From NCBI GenBank assembly GCA_022846035.1, contig AP025580.1, forward strand, positions 186,001 to 250,000: 64,000 bases of DNA, written 5' to 3'. The stretch comes from Christensenellaceae bacterium (GTDB lineage: Bacteria > Bacillota > Clostridia > Christensenellales > Christensenellaceae). Of the stretch, positions 1 to 8,908 are shown one piece after another. A program made the translations under genes and the position numbers. Numbering within the stretch: position 1 is the stretch's first letter; each line of letters starts with the position of its first letter. Under the pieces are notes generated by a model. It made no database searches. It was given only the letters and a program-made list of their open reading frames with translations, and was not told the origin of the DNA.

Positions 1-651
1 GGATCGGTAAACAGCATGCATGACAGCTATACGCCTCTTAGTGGACTAGCGACAATGCTGCAAATGCAGCTGGGGGAAGTGATCTTTGGAGGCGTTGGAT
101 GCGGTCTTTACGGTATGCTTGCCTTTGCAATCATTGCCGTATTCCTGGCGGGACTGATGGTGGGCAGGACGCCCGAATACCTAGGTAAAAAAATTGAACC
201 GTTTGAAATGAAAATGGCGACGCTGGTCTGTCTGGCGACTCCGCTTGCGGCTTTGATCGGCACGGCAATCGCATGCTATATACCGTCTTCGATGGACAGT
301 CTTACCAATGGCGGACCGCATGGATTTTCGGAAATCCTGTATGCCTTTTCGTCGGGCGCAGGCAACAATGGCTCGGCATTCGCGGGCCTTAATGCCAATA
401 CGCCGTTTTTCAACATAGCAATCGGCATTGTCATGCTGTTTGTACGTTTTATGCCTATGATCGCAACCCTGGCGATTGCGGGTTCGATGGTACACAAGCA
501 AAAGGTAGCGGTGTCCGCAGGGACCCTGCCTACGCATAACGCGCTGTTCATCATCATATTGATTATTGTGGTATTGCTTGTGGGAGCGCTTTCGTTCCTT
601 CCGGCTCTGGCGGTAGGACCTATTGCGGAATATTTCCAGATGATCGGTTAA
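1..651 (+). CDS. kdpA: Potassium-transporting ATPase subunit KdpA, 3' part (5' end outside window)
   Basis: This is the C-terminal 216 residues of KdpA, the channel-like K+-binding subunit of the KdpFABC high-affinity potassium pump in the cytoplasmic membrane. The frame is open from base 1, so the true start lies upstream. The fragment starts at the conserved [10 protein letters not shown] segment and contains the [13 protein letters not shown]...GNNGSAFAG selectivity-filter region, followed by three hydrophobic helices. The stop is 15 bases before the kdpB start and a strong GGGGAGGAG ribosome site lies between them, so the genes are an operon. The identification rests on family motifs and on the adjacent kdpB and kdpC. 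Confidence 0.97.
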   Translation, partial: GSVNSMHDSYTPLSGLATMLQMQLGEVIFGGVGCGLYGMLAFAIIAVFLAGLMVGRTPEYLGKKIEPFEMKMATLVCLATPLAALIGTAIACYIPSSMDSLTNGGPHGFSEILYAFSSGAGNNGSAFAGLNANTPFFNIAIGIVMLFVRFMPMIATLAIAGSMVHKQKVAVSAGTLPTHNALFIIILIIVVLLVGALSFLPALAVGPIAEYFQMIG

Positions 652-666
652 GGGGAGGAGAAGATC

Positions 667-2736
667 ATGAATACGAAAAAACAAAAATTCGCGAACAAAC
701 AAATGATTGGACGCGCCCTGAAAGATTCTTTCTTAAAGCTCAATCCGAAAATACAGGTGCAAAATCCGGTTATGTTTGTTGTCTATATCGCGTCCATCCT
801 CACAACAGCGCTTTATGTACTGGCGTTGGTGGGGGTCAGAGACAATACCCCGGGTTTTATCCTAGGGATTGCAGTCCTTTTGTGGCTGACAGTTCTGTTT
901 GCCAACTTTGCCGAGGCCATCGCCGAAGGCCGCGGCAAAGCGCAGGCAGATGCACTGCGAGCGGCAAAACGTGATATTACCGCGAAAAAAATACCGTCCG
1001 CAGAGCAAAAGGACAAGGTGACGGAGGTTCCCTCGGCAACACTGCGCAAGGGAGATATTGTATTCGTCGCGGCAGGAGAACAGATTCCTGCGGACGGCGA
1101 TGTGATTGATGGCGCGGCTTCCGTTGATGAAAGCGCAATTACCGGAGAATCCGCACCCGTTATCAGGGAAAGCGGCGGCGATCGGTGTGCGGTCACGGGC
1201 GGAACGACAGTCATTTCCGATTGGCTGGTCGTTCTGGTGACCAGCAATCCGGGAGAAAGCTTCCTCGATAAAATGATCGCGATGGTGGAGGGAGCCGCGC
1301 GTAAAAAGACGCCTAACGAGATCGCGCTGCAAATATTGCTGGTGACGCTGACAATCATTTTTCTGGTGGTAACCGTGTCACTGTATGCATTCGCTCATTT
1401 CTCGGCGCAGATGCAGGGAATGGACGCTAACCCGACATCCGTCACATCCTTGCTGGCGCTGCTGGTATGTCTTGCGCCGACCACCATTGGCGCATTGCTT
1501 TCCGCGATCGGTATTGCGGGCATGAGCCGTTTAAACCAGGCAAACGTACTGGCGATGAGCGGACGGGCGATCGAAGCAGCCGGAGATGTGGATGTACTGC
1601 TTTTGGATAAAACAGGAACGATCACCCTGGGAAACAGGCAGGCCAGCGAATTTGTTCCTGTAGACGGCACGGATATAAACGAACTGGCGGACGCGGCGCA
1701 GCTTTCTTCCCTGTCCGACGAGACGCCGGAAGGCAGGAGCGTCGTCGTATTGGCAAAAGAAAAGTTTGGGATACGCGGACGCAACTTAGGCGAACTCAAT
1801 GCAACCTTTATACCATTTTCAGCTAAAACCCGTATGAGCGGGGTGGATTATGAGGGGAACGAAATACGCAAGGGCGCGGTTGACGCGATCTGCAGCTATG
1901 CATTGGAACACGGGCATCAGTACTCGGACGAATGCCGGAAAGTTGTAAAACGCGTATCAAATAGCGGAGGAACACCGCTGATTGTCGCTAAAAACGGCAG
2001 GATACTGGGCGTGATCCATTTGAAAGATATTATCAAACAGGGAGTACGGGAAAAGTTTTCCGACCTCAGAAAAATGGGCATCAAAACGATCATGATTACA
2101 GGAGATAATCCACTGACGGCTGCCGCAATCGCGGCGGAAGCGGGCGTGGATGATTTCCTGGCAGAAGCGACGCCCGAAGGGAAGCTGGAACTAATCCGTG
2201 ATTACCAGAAAAGCGGCCATATGGTGGCAATGACAGGCGACGGAACCAACGACGCACCCGCGCTCGCGCAGGCGGATGTTGCGGTAGCGATGAATACGGG
2301 CACGCAAGCTGCAAAAGAAGCGGGAAACATGGTAGATCTCGATTCCTCGCCAACTAAGCTGATAGACATTGTGCGCATTGGTAAACAGCTTTTGATGACG
2401 CGCGGCGCGCTGACAACGTTTTCCATCGCCAACGATATTGCAAAATATTTTGCGATCATCCCGCCGCTTTTTTTCCTGTTATTTCCGCAACTGCAGGCGC
2501 TTAATATTATGGGGCTTCATAGTCCGGAAAGCGCCATCCTTTCGGCCGTGATCTATAACGCGGTTATCATCGTGGCGCTCATTCCGCTTGCTTTAAAGGG
2601 CGTGAAGTACAGGGAAGTACCGGCGGGAAAGCTGCTGATGCGCAATCTTCTCGTGTTTGGAGCGGGCGGCGTCATCCTGCCGTTTATCGCTATCAAGCTG
2701 ATTGACATGCTGCTGGTGGCGGTAGGAATGTTTTAG
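667..2736 (+). CDS. kdpB: Potassium-transporting P-type ATPase, KdpB
   Basis: KdpB is the catalytic P-type ATPase subunit of KdpFABC and couples ATP hydrolysis to K+ uptake through KdpA. At 689 residues it has normal family length. Visible motifs are the actuator-domain TGES (in [12 protein letters not shown]), the phosphorylation motif DKTGTIT near residue 317, [11 protein letters not shown], and [14 protein letters not shown] of the nucleotide and hinge regions. The membrane helices sit near residues 35-90, 215-290 and 580-689. The start follows a GGGGAGGAG site, and kdpC begins 11 bases after the stop. The gene looks intact, unlike the regulator at the end of the operon. Confidence 0.98.
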   Translation: MNTKKQKFANKQMIGRALKDSFLKLNPKIQVQNPVMFVVYIASILTTALYVLALVGVRDNTPGFILGIAVLLWLTVLFANFAEAIAEGRGKAQADALRAAKRDITAKKIPSAEQKDKVTEVPSATLRKGDIVFVAAGEQIPADGDVIDGAASVDESAITGESAPVIRESGGDRCAVTGGTTVISDWLVVLVTSNPGESFLDKMIAMVEGAARKKTPNEIALQILLVTLTIIFLVVTVSLYAFAHFSAQMQGMDANPTSVTSLLALLVCLAPTTIGALLSAIGIAGMSRLNQANVLAMSGRAIEAAGDVDVLLLDKTGTITLGNRQASEFVPVDGTDINELADAAQLSSLSDETPEGRSVVVLAKEKFGIRGRNLGELNATFIPFSAKTRMSGVDYEGNEIRKGAVDAICSYALEHGHQYSDECRKVVKRVSNSGGTPLIVAKNGRILGVIHLKDIIKQGVREKFSDLRKMGIKTIMITGDNPLTAAAIAAEAGVDDFLAEATPEGKLELIRDYQKSGHMVAMTGDGTNDAPALAQADVAVAMNTGTQAAKEAGNMVDLDSSPTKLIDIVRIGKQLLMTRGALTTFSIANDIAKYFAIIPPLFFLLFPQLQALNIMGLHSPESAILSAVIYNAVIIVALIPLALKGVKYREVPAGKLLMRNLLVFGAGGVILPFIAIKLIDMLLVAVGMF

Positions 2737-2747
2737 GAGGAAATGAT

Positions 2748-3353
2748 ATGTGGAAAACGATAAAAACGGTTGCGCCTAAGGCGCTGGTGTTTATACTGAT
2801 ACTAACGCTTGTTTGTGGATTGGTCTATCCGCTTGTCATCACGGGAATTTCGCAAATCGCGTTCCCAAAACAGGCAAACGGCAGTATCATAGAGATAGGC
2901 GGCGTACAGTATGGCAGTGAACTCCTAGCACAGGAATTTACAGGCGGGCAGTATCTGCATGGACGCGTAATGAACGTGAACACGGAAACATTTACCGATG
3001 ATGAAGGAGAGCCGTTGCTGTTCGCAGGACCGACAAACTTATCTCCGGCGAGTGAGGACTTTGATGCCTTGATGGCGGAGAGGGTCAATAAGATACGTGC
3101 GGAAAATCCGGAAATGGGAGATACGCCAATTCCCGTCGACCTTGTGACAAGCTCCGGTAGCGGGCTGGATCCGCATATATCGCCTGCGGGGGCGGAGTAT
3201 CAGGTGAAGAGGATTGCAAAGGCTCGAAATATGGAAGAGCAGCAGGTGCGCGACGTGATTACGAAATATACGGACGGACGCTTCCTGGGAATTTTCGGAG
3301 AACCGACGGTGAATGTACTGAAAGTAAACCTGGCCCTTGACGGGTTATTATAA
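2748..3353 (+). CDS. kdpC: Potassium-transporting ATPase subunit KdpC
   Basis: KdpC is the single-span subunit that stabilises the KdpFABC complex. It is 201 residues long with one N-terminal membrane helix (about residues 10-32, rich in L, V and I), then a periplasm-facing domain with the conserved SGSGLDPHISP motif and YQVKRIAKAR. The start is preceded by GGAGGAAATGAT. The stop overlaps the region leading into the sensor gene, whose own start lies 17 bases downstream of the KdpC stop. The gene belongs to the kdpABC operon. Confidence 0.97.
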   Translation: MWKTIKTVAPKALVFILILTLVCGLVYPLVITGISQIAFPKQANGSIIEIGGVQYGSELLAQEFTGGQYLHGRVMNVNTETFTDDEGEPLLFAGPTNLSPASEDFDALMAERVNKIRAENPEMGDTPIPVDLVTSSGSGLDPHISPAGAEYQVKRIAKARNMEEQQVRDVITKYTDGRFLGIFGEPTVNVLKVNLALDGLL

Positions 3354-3369
3354 TAATAGGAGAGAGAAT

Positions 3370-6300
3370 ATGGAGCATCGTCCCGATCCGGCCGAATTGC
3401 TTAGGCAGATCCAGCAGGATGCGCCGGTAAAGGCGCAGGGAAAACTGAAAATCTTTTTTGGCTATGCGGCTGGCGTAGGAAAAACCTACGCTATGCTGGA
3501 AGCCGCACAGGATGCAAAAAAGCGCGGCGTTGATGTGGTAGTCGGGTATGTGGAACCGCATACCCGTCCGGAGACGCTCGCGCTTATTGATGGTCTTGAG
3601 GTACTTCCGCCGCTTGAAGTGGCATACAAAGGGATTGCACTTAAGGAATTTGATCTTGACGCGGCGCTAAAGCGCAACCCCAAGCTCGTTTTGGTGGACG
3701 AACTGGCGCATACCAATGCGCCGGGGCTTCGGCATAAGAAACGGTGGGGAGATATTGAAGAATTGCTGAATGCAGGCATCAATGTTTATACGACGGTCAA
3801 TGTCCAGCATATTGAGAGTCTGAACGATATTGTCGCGTCCATTACGCAGGTTGTGGTGCGCGAACGAATTCCGGATAAAGTGTTTGATATGGCGGACGAG
3901 GTAGAAATTATCGACGTCGAGCCGTCCGTTTTGTTAGAGCGGCTGCATGAAGGGAAAATATATCAGGAAAAGCATGCCAGCGAGGCGTTGACTCATTTCT
4001 TTGTACGGGAAAACCTGACGGCGCTGCGCGAGATCGCGTTGCGGCGCGTCGCCGATCGGGTCAACCAGGAAAACGAAAACGTTCCGGCGCGGGAACATAT
4101 TTTGGTATGTCTGAGCACTTCGCCTTCCAACGCAAAGGTGATTCGCACAGCGGCGCGCATGGCGGAGGTGTTTCATGCCTCGTTTACCGCGCTGTTTGTG
4201 GACACACCTGAAAATCCGGCGCTGGATGCGCAGGGAGCAAAAAACTTGCGGGATAATATACGGCTGGCAAAGGAGCTGGGGGCAAAGATCGCAACGACGT
4301 ACGGGGAGAATGTGCCGTTACAGATTGCCGCATTTGCGCGTGTAAGCGGGATTACCAAAATTGTGACAGGCAGGACGAAACGCAAAGCACCGTTCATCGG
4401 GCGGAGGCAGAATTTTGTGGACCAGTTGATTATGCACGCGCCCGAACTGGAGATTTTTGTAATACCGGACAGCGAGGCAAAGGAATATAAGCCGCGCAGG
4501 CGGCATGCCTGGGGAAAATTCCGTTTTTCACTGAGGGATTTTGTCAGGATGTTGCTGATCATGGCGGCGGCGGTACTGGTCGGTATTTTGTTTGATTATA
4601 TTGGTTTCAGCCAAACAAACGTGATCGTGGTGCTGATATTGGGCGTACTTATAACGGCAAACCAGACGCGCGGCCGCTTTTACGGCGTGGTCGCATCTGT
4701 GATTGGCGTGCTGCTCTATAATTTTTTCTTCACTGATCCACGGTTTACCTTTAACGCATATGGCGCAGAGTATCCGGTCACCTTTGCGATTATGTTGGTT
4801 GCCGCGCTGATCACGAGCGCGCTTACCAGCAAGGTAAAGAGACAGGCGGCGTCCGCGACGGTTAACGCTTTCAGGACAAACATCCTTTTGGAAGCGGACC
4901 GCAGCCTGCAGGATGCAAAAACACGTGATGAAATTGCCAAGCGCGCACTGGTACAGATCGCTCGGTTTACGCATCGTCCGGCAGTTATTTACCTTACGGA
5001 ATACGGGGAAGTATGCAGTGTATATGCTGTTAATGAGGATGGGGAAGCTTTGGAAAAGGCGGCCTTTTTAAACGAGGATGAACGGGCGGTCGCCGCCTGG
5101 TGCGTCCGCAACCGACATTCCGCAGGAAAAGGAACGAACACTCTGCCCGGCGCGGCAGCACAGTATACGCCTCTTACCGCAAAGGAAGGCGTGCTGGCCG
5201 TCGCAGGCGTGGTCGCGGACGAGGAAGAGCAGCTTGACAGCATGCGGGATTCCCTGCTTTATGCCCTGTATGCGCAAATTACATCCGCGCTCGAGCGGTA
5301 TGCGCTCAATGAAGCGCAGCGAAAAGCGGAAATGCAGGCGGAAAGCGAGCGCTTCCGTTCCAATCTGCTGCGTGCGGTTTCACATGACCTGCGCACACCG
5401 CTCACGAGCATATCGGGCAGTGCAAATTCAATACTGACGAACGATTTTGACAAGGAAACCAGGGATAAACTGATTACAGGGATATATGACGATTCGCTGC
5501 GGCTTATAAACCTGGTGGAGAACCTGTTGTCCGTTTCGCGGATCGATAACAATCATGTGAAGCTGCGTACCGAGCCGCAACTGGTATTTGAAATCATTGA
5601 AGAAGCGCTGCGGCATGTGAGCCGCAAGCTTTCCGAACATCATTTACTTACGCATTTGCAGGACGATATGATGACGGTGAATGTGGACGTGCAGTTGATT
5701 GTGCAGGTGTTTATCAATATCATCGACAATGCGGTCAAATATACGGACGCCGGATCGACGATCGAGATTCTTGTGCTGCGCAAGGGAAACGAGGCCGTTG
5801 TACGTATCGGGGACGACGGTAAGGGGATCAGCGACCGCGATAAAAAGAATATATTCGATATGTTTTATACCGCAGGCGGAAACAAGGGAGACAGCCGCAG
5901 GGGACTGGGACTGGGATTGGCGCTTTGCAAGATCATCGTGGAAGCGCACGGCGGCAGGATCGCCGTCATGGACAACAGTCCGGTACGTGGAACGGTATTT
6001 GAATTTACGCTGCCCATAGCGGAGGTGATAAACATCGTTGAGGACGATCAGGCGATCCGTAATTTTATGACGGCGACGCTCGATTTGAACGCTTATCGGT
6101 GTATTGCCGCAGAGAGCGGGGAACAGGCGCTGATGTACGCGGTCACAAACCGGCCGGATATCATTATATTAGACCTTGGTCTGCCGGATATGGACGGTGT
6201 GGATATTATTAAAAAGCTGCGTGGCTGGTCGCAGTGCCCGATCATTGTCGTCGGCGCGCGCAGCGAGGATAAGGACAAGATCAGTGCGCTTGACGCAGGC

Positions 6301-6618
6301 GCGGATGATTACCTGACAAAGCCTTTTTCCATGGACGAGCTTTTAGCGCGTATACGGGTTGCCGTGCGTAAGTTAAATCCCGCACAGGCAGGCGGAGAGG
6401 CCGTATTCCGAAACGGCGGGCTGAAGATCGATTATTCCGCCGGCTGCGTATATCCTGACGGAAAGGAATGCCACCTGACGCCTATGGAATATAAGATGGT
6501 TTGCCTGCTTGCAAAAAATGTAGGAAGGGTGCTTACACACAAATACATTTTAAAAGAGGTGTGGAACAGCACGCTGGAAAGCGATATTCCATCGCTGCGG
6601 GTTACGGAAAATGAGTAA
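3370..6618 (+). CDS. kdpD: KdpD osmosensor kinase fused in frame to a C-terminally truncated KdpE response regulator
   Basis: One reading frame of 1082 residues carries all of KdpD and most of KdpE. The order is: KdpD domain with P-loop GYAAGVGKT; universal-stress-like domain; four membrane helices (about residues 390-490); GAF-like region; histidine-kinase core with SHDLRTPLTS (His about 672) and the ATPase boxes; then from about residue 900 a receiver (VEDDQAIRNFM, Asp about 935 in LDLGLPDMDG, TKPFSMDEL) and a partial OmpR-type winged helix. KdpE homologues continue past SLRV with the rest of the recognition helix and the wing. Here SLRV is followed by TENE and a stop, so DNA binding is probably impaired. 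At the junction, 6021-6030 reads like a ribosome site (GGAGGTGATA) followed by ATC where an ATG would be expected, so separate KdpE initiation at ATC or ATA remains possible. The start ATG is chosen for its AGGAGAGAGA site. Identity is certain; functionality of the regulator part is doubtful. Confidence 0.9.
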   Translation: MEHRPDPAELLRQIQQDAPVKAQGKLKIFFGYAAGVGKTYAMLEAAQDAKKRGVDVVVGYVEPHTRPETLALIDGLEVLPPLEVAYKGIALKEFDLDAALKRNPKLVLVDELAHTNAPGLRHKKRWGDIEELLNAGINVYTTVNVQHIESLNDIVASITQVVVRERIPDKVFDMADEVEIIDVEPSVLLERLHEGKIYQEKHASEALTHFFVRENLTALREIALRRVADRVNQENENVPAREHILVCLSTSPSNAKVIRTAARMAEVFHASFTALFVDTPENPALDAQGAKNLRDNIRLAKELGAKIATTYGENVPLQIAAFARVSGITKIVTGRTKRKAPFIGRRQNFVDQLIMHAPELEIFVIPDSEAKEYKPRRRHAWGKFRFSLRDFVRMLLIMAAAVLVGILFDYIGFSQTNVIVVLILGVLITANQTRGRFYGVVASVIGVLLYNFFFTDPRFTFNAYGAEYPVTFAIMLVAALITSALTSKVKRQAASATVNAFRTNILLEADRSLQDAKTRDEIAKRALVQIARFTHRPAVIYLTEYGEVCSVYAVNEDGEALEKAAFLNEDERAVAAWCVRNRHSAGKGTNTLPGAAAQYTPLTAKEGVLAVAGVVADEEEQLDSMRDSLLYALYAQITSALERYALNEAQRKAEMQAESERFRSNLLRAVSHDLRTPLTSISGSANSILTNDFDKETRDKLITGIYDDSLRLINLVENLLSVSRIDNNHVKLRTEPQLVFEIIEEALRHVSRKLSEHHLLTHLQDDMMTVNVDVQLIVQVFINIIDNAVKYTDAGSTIEILVLRKGNEAVVRIGDDGKGISDRDKKNIFDMFYTAGGNKGDSRRGLGLGLALCKIIVEAHGGRIAVMDNSPVRGTVFEFTLPIAEVINIVEDDQAIRNFMTATLDLNAYRCIAAESGEQALMYAVTNRPDIIILDLGLPDMDGVDIIKKLRGWSQCPIIVVGARSEDKDKISALDAGADDYLTKPFSMDELLARIRVAVRKLNPAQAGGEAVFRNGGLKIDYSAGCVYPDGKECHLTPMEYKMVCLLAKNVGRVLTHKYILKEVWNSTLESDIPSLRVTENE

Positions 6619-6709
6619 TTACGGTCGGAGATGAAAAAACGCCCATCTATAAAGGCAGGTAGGATAAAGAAGTAAGTTATCACATCTAAAAGGCAACGGG
6701 CAAACTGAA

Positions 6710-6741
6710 AAAACAAGGAAGAAATTTATCTTCCTTGTTTT
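6710..6741. terminator. Bidirectional rho-independent terminator
   Basis: A 13-base perfect inverted repeat (AAAACAAGGAAGA / TCTTCCTTGTTTT) with a 6-base loop has A-rich and T-rich flanks on both sides. It would end the kdp operon on the plus strand. It overlaps the last codons of the convergent gene on the minus strand, which it could also terminate. Confidence 0.75.
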
Positions 6742-7217
6742 TTTAATGTTTTTACAAAAAAATGTGCGATTCGTTTCACATCATCCATAGCATTCGTCGT
6801 TCTGGTATAGTCACCGAATGTTCCTTCTTCTATCATTCGTTTCCGATTTTTTTCGATCAGTTCACTTTCTACGTTTGTCGCAATACTCCCCGCAGCGTCC
6901 GATAAAGCATCTTTTATCAGTTCTTTTTTGTTTTCTTTCAAGATTTCTCCGGCAATTTTTCTCGATTGTCTTTTTTGTTCTTTCGTCATTTTCGCGGGAC
7001 GCGGCGTACATCTCGGCAGAATTGCATTGAACCGGTCTGATAAGCCCGCAGATGCAAACCGTTCTTCAAATTCCACCGCATTGGAACAACTTTCTCCAAG
7101 GACAGTGAGTTCTTCTATAAAAGAATCGACTTCATTCTGCATCTCTTGCGGAACACCATAATATTGATACAAAAAATCAATCCTTAAATCGACACATTTT
7201 TTTACATCATTAACCAT
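6726..7217 (-). CDS. Hypothetical protein, charged and helical, 163 aa
   Basis: I do not recognise this protein. It is hydrophilic, with no signal peptide or membrane segment. It is acidic in the first third (MVNDVKKCVDLRIDFLYQYY), with a lysine- and glutamate-rich helical stretch around residues 90-140 (TKEQKRQSRKIAGEILKENK), resembling a small cytoplasmic helical protein. The ATG at 7217 is preferred over the upstream TTG because a GGAGAAAAGG site lies just before it, and because it then starts after the reconstructed stop of the upstream gene (7247). Base composition is AT-rich compared with the kdp operon. It probably forms a two-gene unit with the frameshifted gene at 7247-7551. Confidence 0.6.
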   Translation of the reverse strand: MVNDVKKCVDLRIDFLYQYYGVPQEMQNEVDSFIEELTVLGESCSNAVEFEERFASAGLSDRFNAILPRCTPRPAKMTKEQKRQSRKIAGEILKENKKELIKDALSDAAGSIATNVESELIEKNRKRMIEEGTFGDYTRTTNAMDDVKRIAHFFVKTLKKQGR

Positions 7218-7246
7218 ATCATTTTCCTTTTCTCCATTTATCCTGC

Positions 7247-7551
7247 TCAAGAAATAAATGATTTCTCATTTTCACGAATAAAATTCGTGCATACTTCCAA
7301 AAACTCTGCCTGCGCGTCATCGTAATATTCCGGATGCAAAGTTCCCATTGCAGAAATAGTTTCTCCGTGGTTTTATAAAAACCATTCCATTGGTCAATCT
7401 GGTATTTTTCTGCAATTCTTGCTAATTTTTCCAGAACAGGCCCGCTTATCGTTACGTCTACAATGACGTCACCTGCATCCATCTCCGCATATAAATGCAT
7501 CCCATCCGGCCGCTGTTCAATAGAATAGATATAGATTTCGTCCGTTGACAT
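7247..7551 (-). pseudogene. Small hypothetical gene broken by a single-base frameshift
   Basis: The ATG at 7551 opens a frame reading MSTDEIYIYSIEQRPDGMHL and onward to QWNGFYK. Past the A-run on the coding strand (plus coordinates 7371-7374) that frame turns into basic, unnatural sequence. The next frame instead continues sensibly as NHGETISAMGTLHPEYYDDA and ends FIRENEKSFIS with a TGA at 7247. Adding one A to the run joins the two into a smooth protein of about 101 residues. This is a deletion in a homopolymer: either a real mutation or a sequencing error. The family is unknown to me; the joined protein looks like a small soluble alpha/beta protein. It lies 30 bases upstream of the next gene's start. 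Confidence 0.7.
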
Positions 7552-7882
7552 ACCGCTATGGCTAAATGAAAAAAATGATTTCCATCGGTTCTGCTTTTAT
7601 TGCTTTTTTGAGGGACGTTAACGGCACATTTACAGCCTTATGCCTTATGTCCAAAATTCATTGAGCAACCATAGGCAAACAACAGGAATACCAGCGTTAT
7701 TAGAAAAAATACCTGTCCCTTCACGGCTTTTCCTTTTATATCGGCAGCAGCGGCATAGATCTGATCGCTGTCTCATACGGCCTATTTATCTTAACCTTAA
7801 ATTGAACTTATTTTAAACGCATATAAATTGGGGAATCTGTTAAATATAGAAACAGACTCCCCAAAGATTGTTGGCTTGCTTG
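7552..7882. other. Gene-free stretch of about 330 bases in the accessory island
   Basis: I see no convincing gene here. A 32-codon plus-strand frame starting at 7568 has no ribosome site. A short plus-strand hydrophobic frame near 7725-7800 resembles the end of a membrane protein but has no start. The only clear element is the terminator hairpin at its right end. Confidence 0.5.
7830..7862 (-). terminator. Terminator-like hairpin downstream of the 7883-8296 gene
   Basis: The arms GGGGAATCTGTT and AACAGACTCCCC form a 12-base stem with one G-U pair and a 9-base loop. The hairpin begins about 20 bases past the stop of the minus-strand membrane protein gene. The T-run is weak, so termination could be partial. 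Confidence 0.6.
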
Positions 7883-8296
7883 TTATTGTTTCGCTTTATA
7901 CTGAAACGCCGCGATCAAATAAAGGATCGGAACAATCAGTCCTGTCACAATAGACAAAATGCTGAAACTGTCAGGATAACCCACCAGTGTCATTATGATG
8001 GATACGACGCACAACGCGACAGTTAAAATTCCGCAAATCATGCAACTGTTTACTTTTTCCGGAACATTCCAATTTTTGATTCCCAGAATCCCTGCAATCA
8101 ATTCAAAAATCGCGCTGACCAAGGCTATAACAAGAGACGCCGTCAATAGTTCCACCGGTACTGTCACTCCGGCCAATCCTGCCAATGATACGACCATCCC
8201 GATCCCCATCAGCGAGAGCAATCCGCCGATGATTGCGATGATCCCGAAAATCAGCATAATAATTCCCATTACTTTTAAAAATTTTGAACTCTCCAT
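7883..8296 (-). CDS. Small four-helix membrane protein, 137 aa
   Basis: The protein is unrecognised beyond being an integral membrane protein. Four hydrophobic helices are visible at roughly residues 8-35, 45-70, 82-105 and 112-132, with a short polar loop KNWNVPEKVNS between helices 2 and 3 and a basic C-terminus (YKAKQ). The first helix contains MGIIMLIFGIIAIIGGLLSL. The start follows an AAGGAGATAAAG site. It is followed by a terminator hairpin and lies 36 bases downstream of the lipoprotein gene, so the two may be cotranscribed. Composition is AT-rich, like its island neighbours. Confidence 0.65.
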   Translation of the reverse strand: MESSKFLKVMGIIMLIFGIIAIIGGLLSLMGIGMVVSLAGLAGVTVPVELLTASLVIALVSAIFELIAGILGIKNWNVPEKVNSCMICGILTVALCVVSIIMTLVGYPDSFSILSIVTGLIVPILYLIAAFQYKAKQ

Positions 8297-8332
8297 GCTA
8301 TCTTTATCTCCTTACATTAATATTATATGAAT

Positions 8333-8683
8333 TTAATCCCTCGTATATTCATAAGTTGTTTCCAGCGATTCATCTGTCAACGTCAGTACATCACCGCTAA
8401 TGGAATAGGTATACGCCATTGCTTTTTCGCTGTCCATTCCAAACAACTGGGCATAAATATTAAGCTGATCCCCGTCTATATCATATTTAAAATCATAAGA
8501 CAACAATGCATTCTCATTATGCCCTGTACCGTCTGCTTTAAATTCAAAAGTTTCCTCCATAAGATCGGAACCCTTCCATGTTCCCACTAAAGGTGAAACT
8601 TCTTCCTGCGCTCCTCCTGCACCGCAGCCCGCGAACAGGCAAAAGACAAACAAAACTAAAATAACAACGCAAACTTTTTTCAT
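8333..8683 (-). CDS. Small lipoprotein with a lipocalin-like repeat fold
   Basis: This is a 116-residue exported lipoprotein. It has MKK, a hydrophobic core and the lipobox LFAGC, with the cysteine at residue 20. The mature part reads LVGTWKG...FEFKADGTGHN...YDFKYDIDGDQL...YTYSISGDVLTLTDES. The WKG, F-x-DGTG and L-x-G-D-x-LTL pattern is typical of the small lipocalin-like or DUF5640-like lipoproteins of Firmicutes, whose function is generally unknown. An AGAGAAGAAATG start context supports the ATG at 8683. It is upstream of, and probably cotranscribed with, the four-helix membrane protein. Confidence 0.75.
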   Translation of the reverse strand: MKKVCVVILVLFVFCLFAGCGAGGAQEEVSPLVGTWKGSDLMEETFEFKADGTGHNENALLSYDFKYDIDGDQLNIYAQLFGMDSEKAMAYTYSISGDVLTLTDESLETTYEYTRD

Positions 8684-8796
8684 TTCTTCTCTCCCGTATC
8701 ATTTTTAAATTTTAGTTGTGATTTCACCAACATAGAATTGATCTGCAAAAGGCCTTTTTCTGTTCAAGATAATACCAAAATCTTACGGGACAGGAT

Positions 8797-8813
8797 AGTA
8801 CCCAATGGGTACT
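8797..8813. repeat. Perfect 8-base inverted repeat AGTACCCA-a-TGGGTACT
   Basis: A 17-base palindrome lies in the gap between the lipoprotein gene and the LuxR-type regulator. GTACC cores recur in the terminator at 8851-8867 and again at 10421-10426 just upstream of the regulator. It could be a regulator site upstream of the lipoprotein gene (whose start is at 8683) or a hairpin; the sequence does not decide. Confidence 0.5.
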
Positions 8814-8844
8814 CTTTAGTTTGCTTCCGTTTTTATCCCACAAT

Positions 8845-8867
8845 AAAAAAGGTACCACGCGGGTACC
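8845..8867 (-). terminator. Terminator of the membrane LuxR-type regulator gene
   Basis: On the minus strand GGTACC-CGCGT-GGTACC is followed directly by six T residues, 42 bases past the stop of the regulator gene. The stem is short (6 bases) but perfectly placed. Confidence 0.6.
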
Positions 8868-8908
8868 ATTCCTGAAAAAAATTCGGTTTGTCAGGCTTTA
8901 TAATTGCT

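Noticed and set aside
7568-7666. 32-codon plus-strand ORF beginning MKKMIS in the island gap
   Set aside because: No ribosome site, no homology pattern and no neighbour in the same direction.
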